From contig NZ_LKAQ01000004.1 of NCBI RefSeq assembly GCF_001874525.1, positions 124,001 to 188,000 on the forward strand: a stretch of DNA of 64,000 bases, written 5' to 3'. The DNA comes from Pseudodesulfovibrio hydrargyri (GTDB taxonomy: Bacteria; Desulfobacterota; Desulfovibrionia; Desulfovibrionales; Desulfovibrionaceae). The notes under the pieces were generated by a model that was not told the DNA's origin, made no database searches, and saw only the letters and a list, made by a program, of their open reading frames with translations. The position numbers and the translations under genes were made by a program. Positions 25,822-34,882 of the stretch are shown in pieces (position 1 is the stretch's first letter; each line of letters begins with the position of its first letter).

Positions 25822-28332
25822 TCAACGGCTGCTGTCCAGGCAGGACCCGGCGTGCAGGGATTCCCGCACCCGGCACAAGAAGGCCCGGTTGTGCGATGAG
25901 CCCTCGCCCATATGCTTGTAGATGGCCATCTTGACGAAGTCGGTCAAAAACGCCCAGGCCAGCGAATAGCCCCAGACCAGGCCGATGGCCGCCCAGTCGA
26001 TGGGCGCGATGAGCCCGAAGCCGTAGGCGGCCAGCAGGGTGCCCAGAAGCTTGGTGCCCACGGCGGACCAGACCATCACCGGCGCGGGGTACGGCGGCTT
26101 CCAGAAGTACCCCCGGCTGCGCGAGACGAACAGGGTCAGGTGGCCGGACACCGCCATCTTCAGGAAGATGTAGGTCTGGACCTCGGCGATGGTCAGGTGC
26201 AGCCAGGTCAGCCCGAGGTAGAGCATCAGGAAGCTGCCGAGCACCCCGGTCAGTCCCATGGCCAGGGAGACCGACAGGACCCGGTGCATGTTCCAGCGCA
26301 CCGGGTTGGGGTCCAGCCAGGTGCGGTCGTAGGCTATGGTGATGATCGGCACGTCGTTGAGAAAGGCCAGCAGGATGATCATGATGGCCGTGATCGGGTA
26401 GAAATTGAAGGCGATCATGGCCAGGACCACGAAGATCATGATCCGGATGGTCTCGGTGATGCGGTAGATGGCGTAGCTGTCCATGCGCTCGAAGATGCGC
26501 CGGGCCTCCTCCACCGCGTTGATGATCACCGAGATGCCCGGCGCGGTCAGGACCAGGTCGGCGGCCATGCGCGCGGCGTCCGTGGCCCCGCTCACGGCGA
26601 TGCCCATGTCCGCCTGCTTCAGGGCGGGTGCGTCGTTGACCCCGTCGCCGGTCATGCCCACGATGTGGTTGCGCGACTGCAACAGCTTGACGATGTTGAA
26701 CTTGTGCTCCGGGAACACCTGGGCGAAGCCGTCGGACCGCTCCACCTCCTCGGCGGCCTCCCCCTCTTGACCGTCCGCCTTGAGCCACTTCCCGGCCACG
26801 GCGATGTTCTGCCCCAGGTCGAGCTGGCCGGAAATCTCCTTGGCGATGGCCAGGTTGTCGCCGGTGACCATCTTGACCTCGATGCCGTGCTTCCCGGCCT
26901 GCCCGATGGTCTCCTTCGAGTCCTCGCGCGGCGGGTCGAACAGGGGCAGGATGCCCAGGAACCGCCAGTCTCCGCCCGCATCGCTGCGGGCCACGCCGAT
27001 GGTCCGGTATCCCTTGACCGCAAAGCCGTGGGAGGCCTCCTCGGCCTTGTCGCGGACGTCGTCGCCCACTCCGGCCAGGTCCAGGATGACCTGCAACGCC
27101 CCCTTGCTGACCTTGAACCCCGCGCCGTCGGCCCTCTTTATCGAGGCCTCGGTGCGCTTGCCCACCGGGTCGAAGGGCACGAACTTCTCCTGGGTATACG
27201 TGGACAGGACGGCCTTGTCCCCAAGCCCCTCCATCACGGCGATGTCGATGGCGTCCTCGTTCTCGGCCTTGGAGGCCAGGCTCCCGGCCAGGATCAGGTC
27301 GGCCGCGTCCGTGGCCTCGAAGACCACGGGATCGCCGAGCTTGAGCTTGTTCTGGGTCAGGGTGCCGGTCTTGTCCGAGCAGAGGATGTCCATGCCCGCC
27401 ATCTCCTCGATGGATTCCAGGCGCGAGACGATGGCCTTGTGCCTGGACAGGGCCAGGGCGCCCACGGCCATGGTCACCGAGAGCACGGCGGGCATGGCCA
27501 CCGGGATGGAGGCCACGGTCAGGATCAGGGCGAACTGGACCAGCTCCAGGAACGGGGTGCCCCGGAAGAGCTGGACCACGATGAGCACGGCCACCAGGGC
27601 CAGGCTGAGAAAGATCAGGTAGTCGCCTATCCGGATGACCGCCTTCTGGAAGTGGGACACGGCCTTGGCGTCGGACACCAGCCGGGCGGTCTTGCCGAAG
27701 AAGGTCTCCCCGCCCGTGGCCGTGACCACGGCCTCCATCTCGCCCTGCCTGGCCACGGCCCCGGAATAGGCCAGGTTGCCCACGCCCTTCTGCACGGGCA
27801 GGGACTCGCCGGTCAGGGCGGACTGGTCCACGCTGAGATAGTCGCCGTCCACCAAGCGGCAGTCGGCCGGGATGATGTCTCCCATGCGCAGGCGGATGAC
27901 GTCGCCGGGCACCAGGTCGCGGGCCTCGACGCTGTGCCACTCGCCGTCGCGCAGCACCCGCCCCTTGAGCGCCAGTTTGCTCTTGAGCGCGTCCACGGCG
28001 TTGCCCGCCTGGTATTCCTGCCAGAAGCCGACCACCGCGTTGAACACGAGCAGGGCCAGGATGATGCAGAAGTCCGCCCAGTGGCGCACGGCCAGGGAGA
28101 GCACGGCGGCCACCTCGATCATCCAGGGAATCGGCCCCCAGAAATAGCCGAGAAACTGCATCAGCGGGCTGACCTTGTGCTCTTCCAAAGCGTTGGGCCC
28201 GTACTGCGCCAACCGGTTGGCGGCCTCGACCGAGCTCAGCCCCTGCGCGGAGCTGTCCAGGTCCCTGAAGACCTCCTCGGGGTTGCGGTAATCCTGTTCC
28301 CTGCCGTCGGTGTTCGAATCCTGTGTGCCCAT
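25822..28332 (-). CDS. P3A-type proton-pumping ATPase
   Basis: This 836-residue P-type ATPase matches the plasma-membrane H+-ATPase (PMA1-like, P3A) family. The actuator motif T-G-E-S is at 174-177, the phosphorylated Asp is D320 in S-D-K-T-G-T-L-T, and M-T-G-D-G-V-N-D-A-P lies in the hinge. Membrane helix four reads I-P-V-A-M-P-A-V, as in H+ pumps and unlike the C-P-x metal pumps or Ca2+ pumps. Ten helices and the short N-terminus agree. It would expel protons using ATP, useful for pH homeostasis or for making proton motive force when respiration is limiting. The start at 28330-28332 has GGGGAAC upstream; the wider frame adds an unlikely 39-residue leader. Confidence 0.92.
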   Translation of the reverse strand: MGTQDSNTDGREQDYRNPEEVFRDLDSSAQGLSSVEAANRLAQYGPNALEEHKVSPLMQFLGYFWGPIPWMIEVAAVLSLAVRHWADFCIILALLVFNAVVGFWQEYQAGNAVDALKSKLALKGRVLRDGEWHSVEARDLVPGDVIRLRMGDIIPADCRLVDGDYLSVDQSALTGESLPVQKGVGNLAYSGAVARQGEMEAVVTATGGETFFGKTARLVSDAKAVSHFQKAVIRIGDYLIFLSLALVAVLIVVQLFRGTPFLELVQFALILTVASIPVAMPAVLSVTMAVGALALSRHKAIVSRLESIEEMAGMDILCSDKTGTLTQNKLKLGDPVVFEATDAADLILAGSLASKAENEDAIDIAVMEGLGDKAVLSTYTQEKFVPFDPVGKRTEASIKRADGAGFKVSKGALQVILDLAGVGDDVRDKAEEASHGFAVKGYRTIGVARSDAGGDWRFLGILPLFDPPREDSKETIGQAGKHGIEVKMVTGDNLAIAKEISGQLDLGQNIAVAGKWLKADGQEGEAAEEVERSDGFAQVFPEHKFNIVKLLQSRNHIVGMTGDGVNDAPALKQADMGIAVSGATDAARMAADLVLTAPGISVIINAVEEARRIFERMDSYAIYRITETIRIMIFVVLAMIAFNFYPITAIMIILLAFLNDVPIITIAYDRTWLDPNPVRWNMHRVLSVSLAMGLTGVLGSFLMLYLGLTWLHLTIAEVQTYIFLKMAVSGHLTLFVSRSRGYFWKPPYPAPVMVWSAVGTKLLGTLLAAYGFGLIAPIDWAAIGLVWGYSLAWAFLTDFVKMAIYKHMGEGSSHNRAFLCRVRESLHAGSCLDSSR

Positions 28333-28729
28333 GATCTGTTCCCCGCATCGAACCGCCCGCAAAGAGGGCGTATTGTGCCGCCGCCCGGCCCGGGTGCGTC
28401 CGGCTCCGGCAGGGAGGCAGCGATAACGATACCTGCCAGCATAGCACACGCGGCCCGTTTTGGGAAAGGGGCCGGCCGATCAACGCGGCCCGTCGGAATG
28501 CCCCTCTTCCGCGCCACGGCAACGCCCTTGTTTCACGGATGATTATGGATCGGAAAGCGGGCGGCGGAATCCGCCGCCGGATCATCGCCCTTCCTGTACA
28601 GCGGGCCGTTCTTTGCGTAGAGTCCGGGTCGGTAATTTATCGTTTACCGTAAGGAGGCCGGGCGTGTCGGCAAGGACATCCCGGCGTCTTGCGCAGGCGT
28701 AACCTTCCAGCATACCAATTGGAGTCCGC
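28333..28729. promoter_or_regulatory. Divergent control region with dyads and a possible 12-codon leader ORF
   Basis: This 397-bp gap separates the ATPase from the rightward acyltransferase. It contains a 9-bp perfect G/C hairpin (28560-28568 with 28570-28578), then an operator-like dyad CGGTAA-N8-TTACCG at 28630-28649. Right after it AAGGAGG (28651-28657) precedes GTG at 28664, which opens a 12-codon frame ending at TAA 28700-28702 (three Arg codons). This may be a leader peptide or only a chance ribosome site; the acyltransferase has its own site TTGGAG before 28730. Confidence 0.4.
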
Positions 28730-29746
28730 ATGGATCGGCCCGGACATCCCGGCAAAGGAGACAGGGACCTGAGCATCGACATCGCCAAGGTGTTCGGCAT
28801 AATGCTCGTGGTGATGGCCCACTCCCAATCGCCTTTTCCGCTGGAAAAGATGATCACTTCGTTCACCATGACCGTGTTCTACATGATCAGCGGCCTGCTC
28901 TACAAACCCCGAGGCGTCGCGCACGCCCTGCGCAACAAGCTGAGCACGCTGGTTGTCCCCTATTTCATGGCGGCCATCGTCACGCTGCCCACCCTCTGGG
29001 CAATCGGCCAGGGGTCGCTGTTCAACACGGATATTGTCTTCAGGCTGCTCGATGCGAAGGACGAAGGTCTGGTGTGGAACTCCCCCCTCTGGTTCCTGCC
29101 GAGCCTCTTCATCACCATAGTGGCGTTCTCGCTGCTCGAAGCCGCGCTGCGGAGCACCCGGGCCGCCGCCCTAGCCGGGATCGTCCTCGGGCTGGCGGCC
29201 TCATACCTGGTTTTGCCCGTCCGCCCTTTTCTGTTCTTCGGCCTGGACACCGCAGTCCCGGGCCTGGCCTTCTTCAGCCTTGGAGTCCTGGTCTCCGGCC
29301 GGGATAGCCTGCGCAACCCCTCGCCCAGGTGGAACCTCGCGGCGTTCGCTCTCTGCTTCGGCCTGTGGGTGGCCACCAGGATGCTCGGCGGCCACCCCTA
29401 TTTCATAATGGCCAAATACAGGATCTCTCCCAACCTGTTGTTTTTCGCCACCGGCATCGCCGGGACATTCGCCACCCTGTACTTCGCCCGATTCCTGGAC
29501 CTGATATGGAAACAGGACGGCTCCGGCCTCCCGGCGCGGTTGCTGCTGTTCCTCTCCTCGTCCATGTTCGGCATCTACGTCTTCCACAAACCGATCATCA
29601 ACAGCATCCGCGACTACGTTCCGCCCCTGGGCGGTCTCCGATTCCTCGTCCTCTTCATTGCGGGTGTAACGATATCCAGCCTCCTCCTGGCCCTGCTCAG
29701 AGTCGTGTCGCCCCGCCTGACCAGGGCGCTCACGGGCTCCCGATAG
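28730..29746 (+). CDS. Membrane acyltransferase, family 3
   Basis: This 338-residue protein with about ten membrane helices has the acyltransferase-3 opening L-S-I-D-I-A-K-V-F-G-I-M-L-V-V-M-A-H-S near residues 14-32, where the family keeps a catalytic His. Such enzymes move acetyl or other acyl groups from the cytoplasm onto sugars of O-antigens, exopolysaccharides or glucans. The context gives no substrate: no sugar gene is next to it, although a large polysaccharide locus lies 5 kb away. TTGGAG lies about 7 bp before the ATG. It converges on the ABM gene with 26 bp between the stops. Confidence 0.85.
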   Translation: MDRPGHPGKGDRDLSIDIAKVFGIMLVVMAHSQSPFPLEKMITSFTMTVFYMISGLLYKPRGVAHALRNKLSTLVVPYFMAAIVTLPTLWAIGQGSLFNTDIVFRLLDAKDEGLVWNSPLWFLPSLFITIVAFSLLEAALRSTRAAALAGIVLGLAASYLVLPVRPFLFFGLDTAVPGLAFFSLGVLVSGRDSLRNPSPRWNLAAFALCFGLWVATRMLGGHPYFIMAKYRISPNLLFFATGIAGTFATLYFARFLDLIWKQDGSGLPARLLLFLSSSMFGIYVFHKPIINSIRDYVPPLGGLRFLVLFIAGVTISSLLLALLRVVSPRLTRALTGSR

Positions 29747-29772
29747 ACCCGGCTTGAGACGGCACCGGCCGG

Positions 29773-30069
29773 TCAGGCCGCGTCGACCGCATCCCAGAGG
29801 TTGACCTCGGTGGGGCAGGCCTGCAGGTCGGCCGTGGCCTCGCGCATGGCGGCCATGTGCGCGGAGCGGCCGTGGGCCTCCAGGTGGGCCGGGCTCTCCC
29901 ATATCTCGTAGAACAGGAAGGTGTTGCCGTAGCCCGAGCGGTGCAGGTCGTAGCGCAGGCAGCCCGCCTCGGCGCGGACCTCGGGGATCACCTTGCGCAG
30001 TTCCTTTTCCAGGGCCGCCTCGCAGCCATCCTTGGCCATGATGACGGCCGTCACATAGGTCTTCGCCAT
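29773..30069 (-). CDS. ABM-domain (antibiotic biosynthesis monooxygenase) protein
   Basis: This 98-residue protein has the dimeric ferredoxin-like alpha/beta ABM fold: V-T-A-V-I-M-A-K-D-G near the start, an E-L-R-K-V-I-P-E-V-R-A-E-A-G-C-L-R-Y-D-L-H motif, F-L-F-Y-E-I-W-E-S near residues 51-59 and H-L-E-A-H-G-R-S. Members oxidise quinols or polyketide-like compounds without cofactors or simply bind them; YgiN is a quinol monooxygenase of this type. AAGGAG lies 8 bp before the ATG at 30067-30069. It is divergent from an ECF sigma gene, but a functional link is not evident. Confidence 0.83.
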   Translation of the reverse strand: MAKTYVTAVIMAKDGCEAALEKELRKVIPEVRAEAGCLRYDLHRSGYGNTFLFYEIWESPAHLEAHGRSAHMAAMREATADLQACPTEVNLWDAVDAA

Positions 30070-30495
30070 GTCTTTACTCCTTTTGATTGCGCCGGGGCTC
30101 TCCCCGGCGGGCCGAGCCAGGGTAGCCCAGGCCGGGCGGCCGGGCAACCGGCCGACGGGCCGTTTTTCGCGCCGGGCGAAAAACCGTGTAACCGCTTCCG
30201 GACGCGCGGCGATGTTACCACTGTGGGCGGCGCGTTTCCGGCCCACGGGTTTCCGGGCGGACCGGCGCCGGGCGCGGCGATCCCTCCCCCGGCCGGAGGC
30301 CCCCGTTTGTTCGATCCGTCGACTCCAACGGCACGGGGCACCGTCTCCCGCCCCACCCTGGTAAAGGATCGATCTCCCGGGGGCCGCGCCGGGCGCGGCC
30401 CCCACAACGAATACAGGGCGCGGCCCGCTTGTGGCCCCGCGCCGCATGAGGCATGCTGCGGACATTGACGGCACCGCAACGATAGAAAAGGTCGA
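30070..30495. other. Divergent intergenic region, ABM gene / ECF sigma gene
   Basis: This 426-bp G/C-rich stretch contains no gene I can support. It holds an 11-bp perfect stem GGGGGCCGCGC (30379-30389) with its complement (30393-30403), with a 3-nt loop and no T-run, about 90 bp before the sigma factor gene. A promoter recognised by the ECF factor itself would be expected here, but I could not recognise one. Confidence 0.45.
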
Positions 30496-31095
30496 ATGCC
30501 CGTACACCTGGACGACGCAGAGGTCATCGAGCGCATCCTCGATGGCGACCGGGACGCCTTCGCGCTCCTGCTCAAGCGGCACGAGAGCCATGTCTCCCGG
30601 CTGGTGGCCGCGCATGTGCCCGCCGACCAGGCGGCCGAGGTGGCGCACGAGGCGTTCATCCGGGCGTATAAGGGACTGCCGGGCTACCGTCCGGTCAAGC
30701 CGTTCCGCAACTGGCTGACCACCGTGACCCTGCGCTGCTGCAAGGATTACTGGCGCAGGACGTACCGGAGCAGGGAAGCTCCGGTATGCGACCTGAGCGA
30801 GGACGGGCAGCGCTGGCTGGACACGGCCCTGGCCGCAGCCTCGGCCGAGGAATTCGAAACCCTGGCCCGGCGGCGTGAGCTGGGCGAGATACTCGCGGCC
30901 GTCCTGGACATGCTTTCGCCGCTGGACAGAATGGTCATGACCCTAAGCTACCTGGAGGAGCGTTCGACCAAGGAGACGGCGGAGATGCTCGGCCTCAGCG
31001 TGCCCAACGTCAAGGTGCGCGCCTTCCGGGCCAAACGGAAACTCAAAGGCTTTCTCAAACGCTACGGCATCCAAGGAGAGGAGCATGAAGCGTAG
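30496..31095 (+). CDS. ECF-family RNA polymerase sigma factor
   Basis: This 199-residue protein has sigma region 2 (D-R-D-A-F-A-L-L-L-K-R-H onward, with A-H-E-A-F-I-R-A-Y-K-G near residues 50-60 and F-R-N-W-L-T-T-V near 75-82) and region 4 (L-S-P-L-D-R-M-V-M-T-L-S-Y-L-E with a helix-turn-helix T-A-E-M-L-G-L-S-V-P-N-V-K-V-R near 160-175). There is no region 1 or 3, as in extracytoplasmic-function factors. It overlaps by 11 bp a gene for a small membrane protein that is followed by a membrane-anchored CpxP-like protein. The order and sizes (199, 99 and 140 residues) resemble the CnrH/CnrY/CnrX system, in which CnrY is the anti-sigma and CnrX the periplasmic sensor. Confidence 0.9.
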   Translation: MPVHLDDAEVIERILDGDRDAFALLLKRHESHVSRLVAAHVPADQAAEVAHEAFIRAYKGLPGYRPVKPFRNWLTTVTLRCCKDYWRRTYRSREAPVCDLSEDGQRWLDTALAAASAEEFETLARRRELGEILAAVLDMLSPLDRMVMTLSYLEERSTKETAEMLGLSVPNVKVRAFRAKRKLKGFLKRYGIQGEEHEA

Positions 31096-31384
31096 ATCCA
31101 CCCCCAAGGAATTTCACACCCTGCTTTCCCGGATCCATGCGGCCCGCCCGGACTGGCGGCCCGACCGGTCCTGGCGCGACGCGGTTCTGGACGAAGCGGC
31201 CCGGCTGCGCGCCTCGGCCATGGACCTGGACCGGCTGGCACCCCGCTTCACCCTTGCGGCCGCGGCCGTGTCCGGGGTCAGCCTGCTTGCCGCCTTCTGG
31301 GTCCTCAGCGACCTGTCCACCCGAATCCTTTCGGTCCTGTCCAGCCAGGCGCTCCAGTTCGGCGCGCCCGGCCTCGGCATATAG
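31085..31384 (+). CDS. Small single-span membrane protein, candidate anti-sigma factor
   Basis: This 99-residue protein has about 55 hydrophilic, Arg/Asp-rich N-terminal residues, one membrane helix near residues 58-78 (A-A-A-A-V-S-G-V-S-L-L-A-A-F-W-V-L), and a short outer tail. I do not recognise a named family. The cytoplasmic helix and single span are what a CnrY-like anti-sigma would look like, and the 11-bp overlap with the ECF sigma gene gives the coupled translation usual for sigma/anti-sigma pairs. A strong GGAGAGGAG lies just before the ATG. It has no zinc-binding H-x3-C-x2-C motif, so it is not a ZAS-type anti-sigma. Confidence 0.75.
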   Translation: MKRRSTPKEFHTLLSRIHAARPDWRPDRSWRDAVLDEAARLRASAMDLDRLAPRFTLAAAAVSGVSLLAAFWVLSDLSTRILSVLSSQALQFGAPGLGI

Positions 31385-31394
31385 GGAGCGGGCC

Positions 31395-31817
31395 ATGCGC
31401 AAATGGAAAATCTGGACCGCCTTTCTGGCGGTGTTTCTGGCAGGGGCCCTGTCCGGCGTGGCCGGAACCGGACTGTACATCAGGCTGCACTTCGCCCCGC
31501 CCCCGGACCGCGAGACCTTCCGGACGGAGTTGACCGAGCGGGTGTCCTCCACCCTGTCCCGCGAGCTGGACCTGACCGGCGAGGCGGCCAAGGCGGTGCG
31601 CGCCGAGGTGGCCGCCACCCTGGACGAGCTCGAGGCCGTGCACGCAGAACTCCGTCCCCGTGCCCGGGCCATCGTCACGGACGGCATCGAGCGGGTGAAG
31701 GGCCACCTGACCCAGACCCAGCAGGCCGAGCTCGACGAGCTGATCCGGCGCAACCGCGAACGGCCCTTCAGCCTGTTCCGCCTGCCGCCCCCGCCCCCAC
31801 CGCCCCTGTTTCCCTGA
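31395..31817 (+). CDS. Membrane-anchored periplasmic CpxP/heavy-metal-sensor-like protein
   Basis: This 140-residue protein has an N-terminal membrane anchor or signal (residues 7-29) and then a mostly helical periplasmic domain. The repeats L-D-L-T-G-E-A-A-K-A-V-R near 58-69 and L-T-Q-T-Q-Q-A-E-L-D-E-L near 106-117 recall the L-T-x-x-Q motifs of the CpxP/Spy/CnrX superfamily. It ends in a proline run (seven Pro near residue 132). Candidate metal ligands are few: three His (near residues 32, 82 and 105) and no Met cluster, so metal sensing is uncertain; envelope-stress sensing is the alternative. It follows the candidate anti-sigma gene by 10 bp. Confidence 0.75.
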   Translation: MRKWKIWTAFLAVFLAGALSGVAGTGLYIRLHFAPPPDRETFRTELTERVSSTLSRELDLTGEAAKAVRAEVAATLDELEAVHAELRPRARAIVTDGIERVKGHLTQTQQAELDELIRRNRERPFSLFRLPPPPPPPLFP

Positions 31818-31975
31818 ACCGGTGCTAAACCACGCCCAAACACAACCCCCTTGTCCCCCCCGGACAAAGTTGATAGGTGTCTGTTTCCAGTAGGCATCTG
31901 TCTGCAGGCCCCGGGGGAGGACGCGACCAGCGCCCCCGCTCCCCCGGCCGCCCGCAAAGGCTTGGAGCAAGGGCC

Positions 31976-31990
31976 GCGTATCCCATACGC
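31976..31990. repeat. Degraded second copy of the palindromic repeat core
   Basis: GCGTAT-CCC-ATACGC at 31976-31990 matches the centre of the larger palindrome at 32032-32158 (GCGTAT-TCCT-ATACGC). The flanks share a GGGCCG-CGCGTAT context with it but no longer form long arms. It looks like an eroded relative of the same repeat. Confidence 0.5.
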
Positions 31991-32031
31991 AGCATCTTCT
32001 TCCGTCCAACGCCTCAACCGGCGCTCAAGTG

Positions 32032-32158
32032 CGAATTTTCGCGCAGGCGCGTCGGCTGCAAGGCGCAAGGAAATCACAGGGCCGCCGCGTATTCCTATAC
32101 GCAAGGGTCTGGGATTTCCGCAGCAACGCCGCAGACGGCGTGCCTGCGCGAAAATTCG
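32032..32158. repeat. 127-bp near-perfect palindrome abutting tRNA-Sec
   Basis: The outer arms 32032-32059 and 32131-32158 are inverted repeats matching at 25 of 28 positions by eye. The centre is a hairpin GCGTAT-TCCT-ATACGC at 32087-32102, on the same axis (about 32095). The right arm ends one base before the tRNA-Sec 5' end at 32160. No protein is likely here. It may be a mobile palindromic repeat unit or a structured RNA that is cut away when the tRNA is processed. Confidence 0.8.
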
Positions 32159-32159
32159 G

Positions 32160-32253
32160 GGAAGCGTTTCGGCACCGGTGTGTCGCTTGGTCTTCAAAAC
32201 CAATGTGTGGCAGTGATGTCACGGGCAGGTTCGACTCCTGTACGCTTCCGCCA
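32160..32253 (+). tRNA. selC: tRNA-Sec (anticodon UCA), selenocysteine
   Basis: A 94-nt tRNA with an 8-bp acceptor stem (GGAAGCGT, 32160-32167, with ACGCTTCC, 32242-32249), discriminator G and encoded CCA at 32251-32253. The anticodon loop gives TCA, the variable arm is long, and the T arm GGGCAGGTTCGACTCCTGT is nearly that of Escherichia coli selC. It reads UGA as selenocysteine with SelB. None of the genes in this window shows an in-frame UGA, so the selenoproteins and the selA/selB genes are elsewhere. Confidence 0.97.
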
Positions 32254-32262
32254 TCGCTAACC

Positions 32263-32296
32263 AAAAGAGACAGTCCGGAGACTGTCTCTTTTTTTA
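32263..32296 (+). terminator. Intrinsic terminator of tRNA-Sec
   Basis: AAAAGAGACAGTC (32263-32275) pairs perfectly with GACTGTCTCTTTT (32280-32292) around a CGGA loop, followed by T residues. Confidence 0.92.
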
Positions 32297-32355
32297 TTAA
32301 AGCAATGGTTCCTGCGCCAGGCCAGCTTGCGCAAGCCACACGGCTGGCCTAACAA

Positions 32356-34479
<2,124 letters not shown>

Positions 34480-34773
34480 GCTTTTGTTCCTGTTTTTTAA
34501 TACATGAGTGATTGTCTCTTCACCCGGATAGAGTCCATGCCCAACGAATCGACACACTCTCTATCATGGCCTCCCTGTCGGCGCCACCGTCCATGGGGGA
34601 TTGCCGTACATTGACCTCCCTACCGCTCCTACCGCTTTCGTCCAAGATTCCGAACCGTCCCTGAAAAGCGAACGAATTCGAGCAGTCATGACAGGGACGG
34701 CACACGGAGGCCAGGGTAAATCATCAGCAAATACGAATTGATAGGTTGCCACAGAGCCAACCTCGGCTACAGG

Positions 34774-34792
34774 CTCCCGTACGCTTCCGCCA
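34774..34792 (+). repeat. 19-bp duplicate of the tRNA-Sec 3' end, att-like
   Basis: Matches 32235-32253 at 18 of 19 bases, in the same orientation, including GTACGCTTCCGCCA. This is what remains when an element integrates at a tRNA 3' end: one copy completes the tRNA, the other marks the far border. A terminator follows 12 bp later, just as one follows tRNA-Sec 10 bp after its CCA. Confidence 0.7.
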
Positions 34793-34803
34793 AACCGAAA
34801 AAC

Positions 34804-34830
34804 AAAGGGCGTCCCATGGAACGCCCTTTT
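34804..34830. terminator. Terminator at the end of the exopolysaccharide gene train
   Basis: AAAGGGCGT (34804-34812) and ACGCCCTTT (34821-34829) form a 9-bp stem with an 8-nt loop. A T-run follows on the minus strand, where the flippase transcript ends; T residues also follow on the plus strand, so it may also be the original terminator of the tRNA remnant. Confidence 0.8.
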
Positions 34831-34882
34831 CGTGCTCTTTTCCGGCCGCAGCGACGTTTACCGCCGCCCTTTAGCCCAGAAG

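Larger units (their letters stand above)
34480..34882. other. Intergenic region carrying the tRNA-Sec 3'-end duplicate
   Basis: This 403-bp gap lies between tex and the flippase, both leftward. Its main contents are the tRNA-Sec-like sequence at 34774-34792 and the terminator at 34804-34830, listed separately. The rest (34480-34773) is lower in G+C than the nuo region, has no supported gene, and should contain the tex promoter. Confidence 0.55.
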
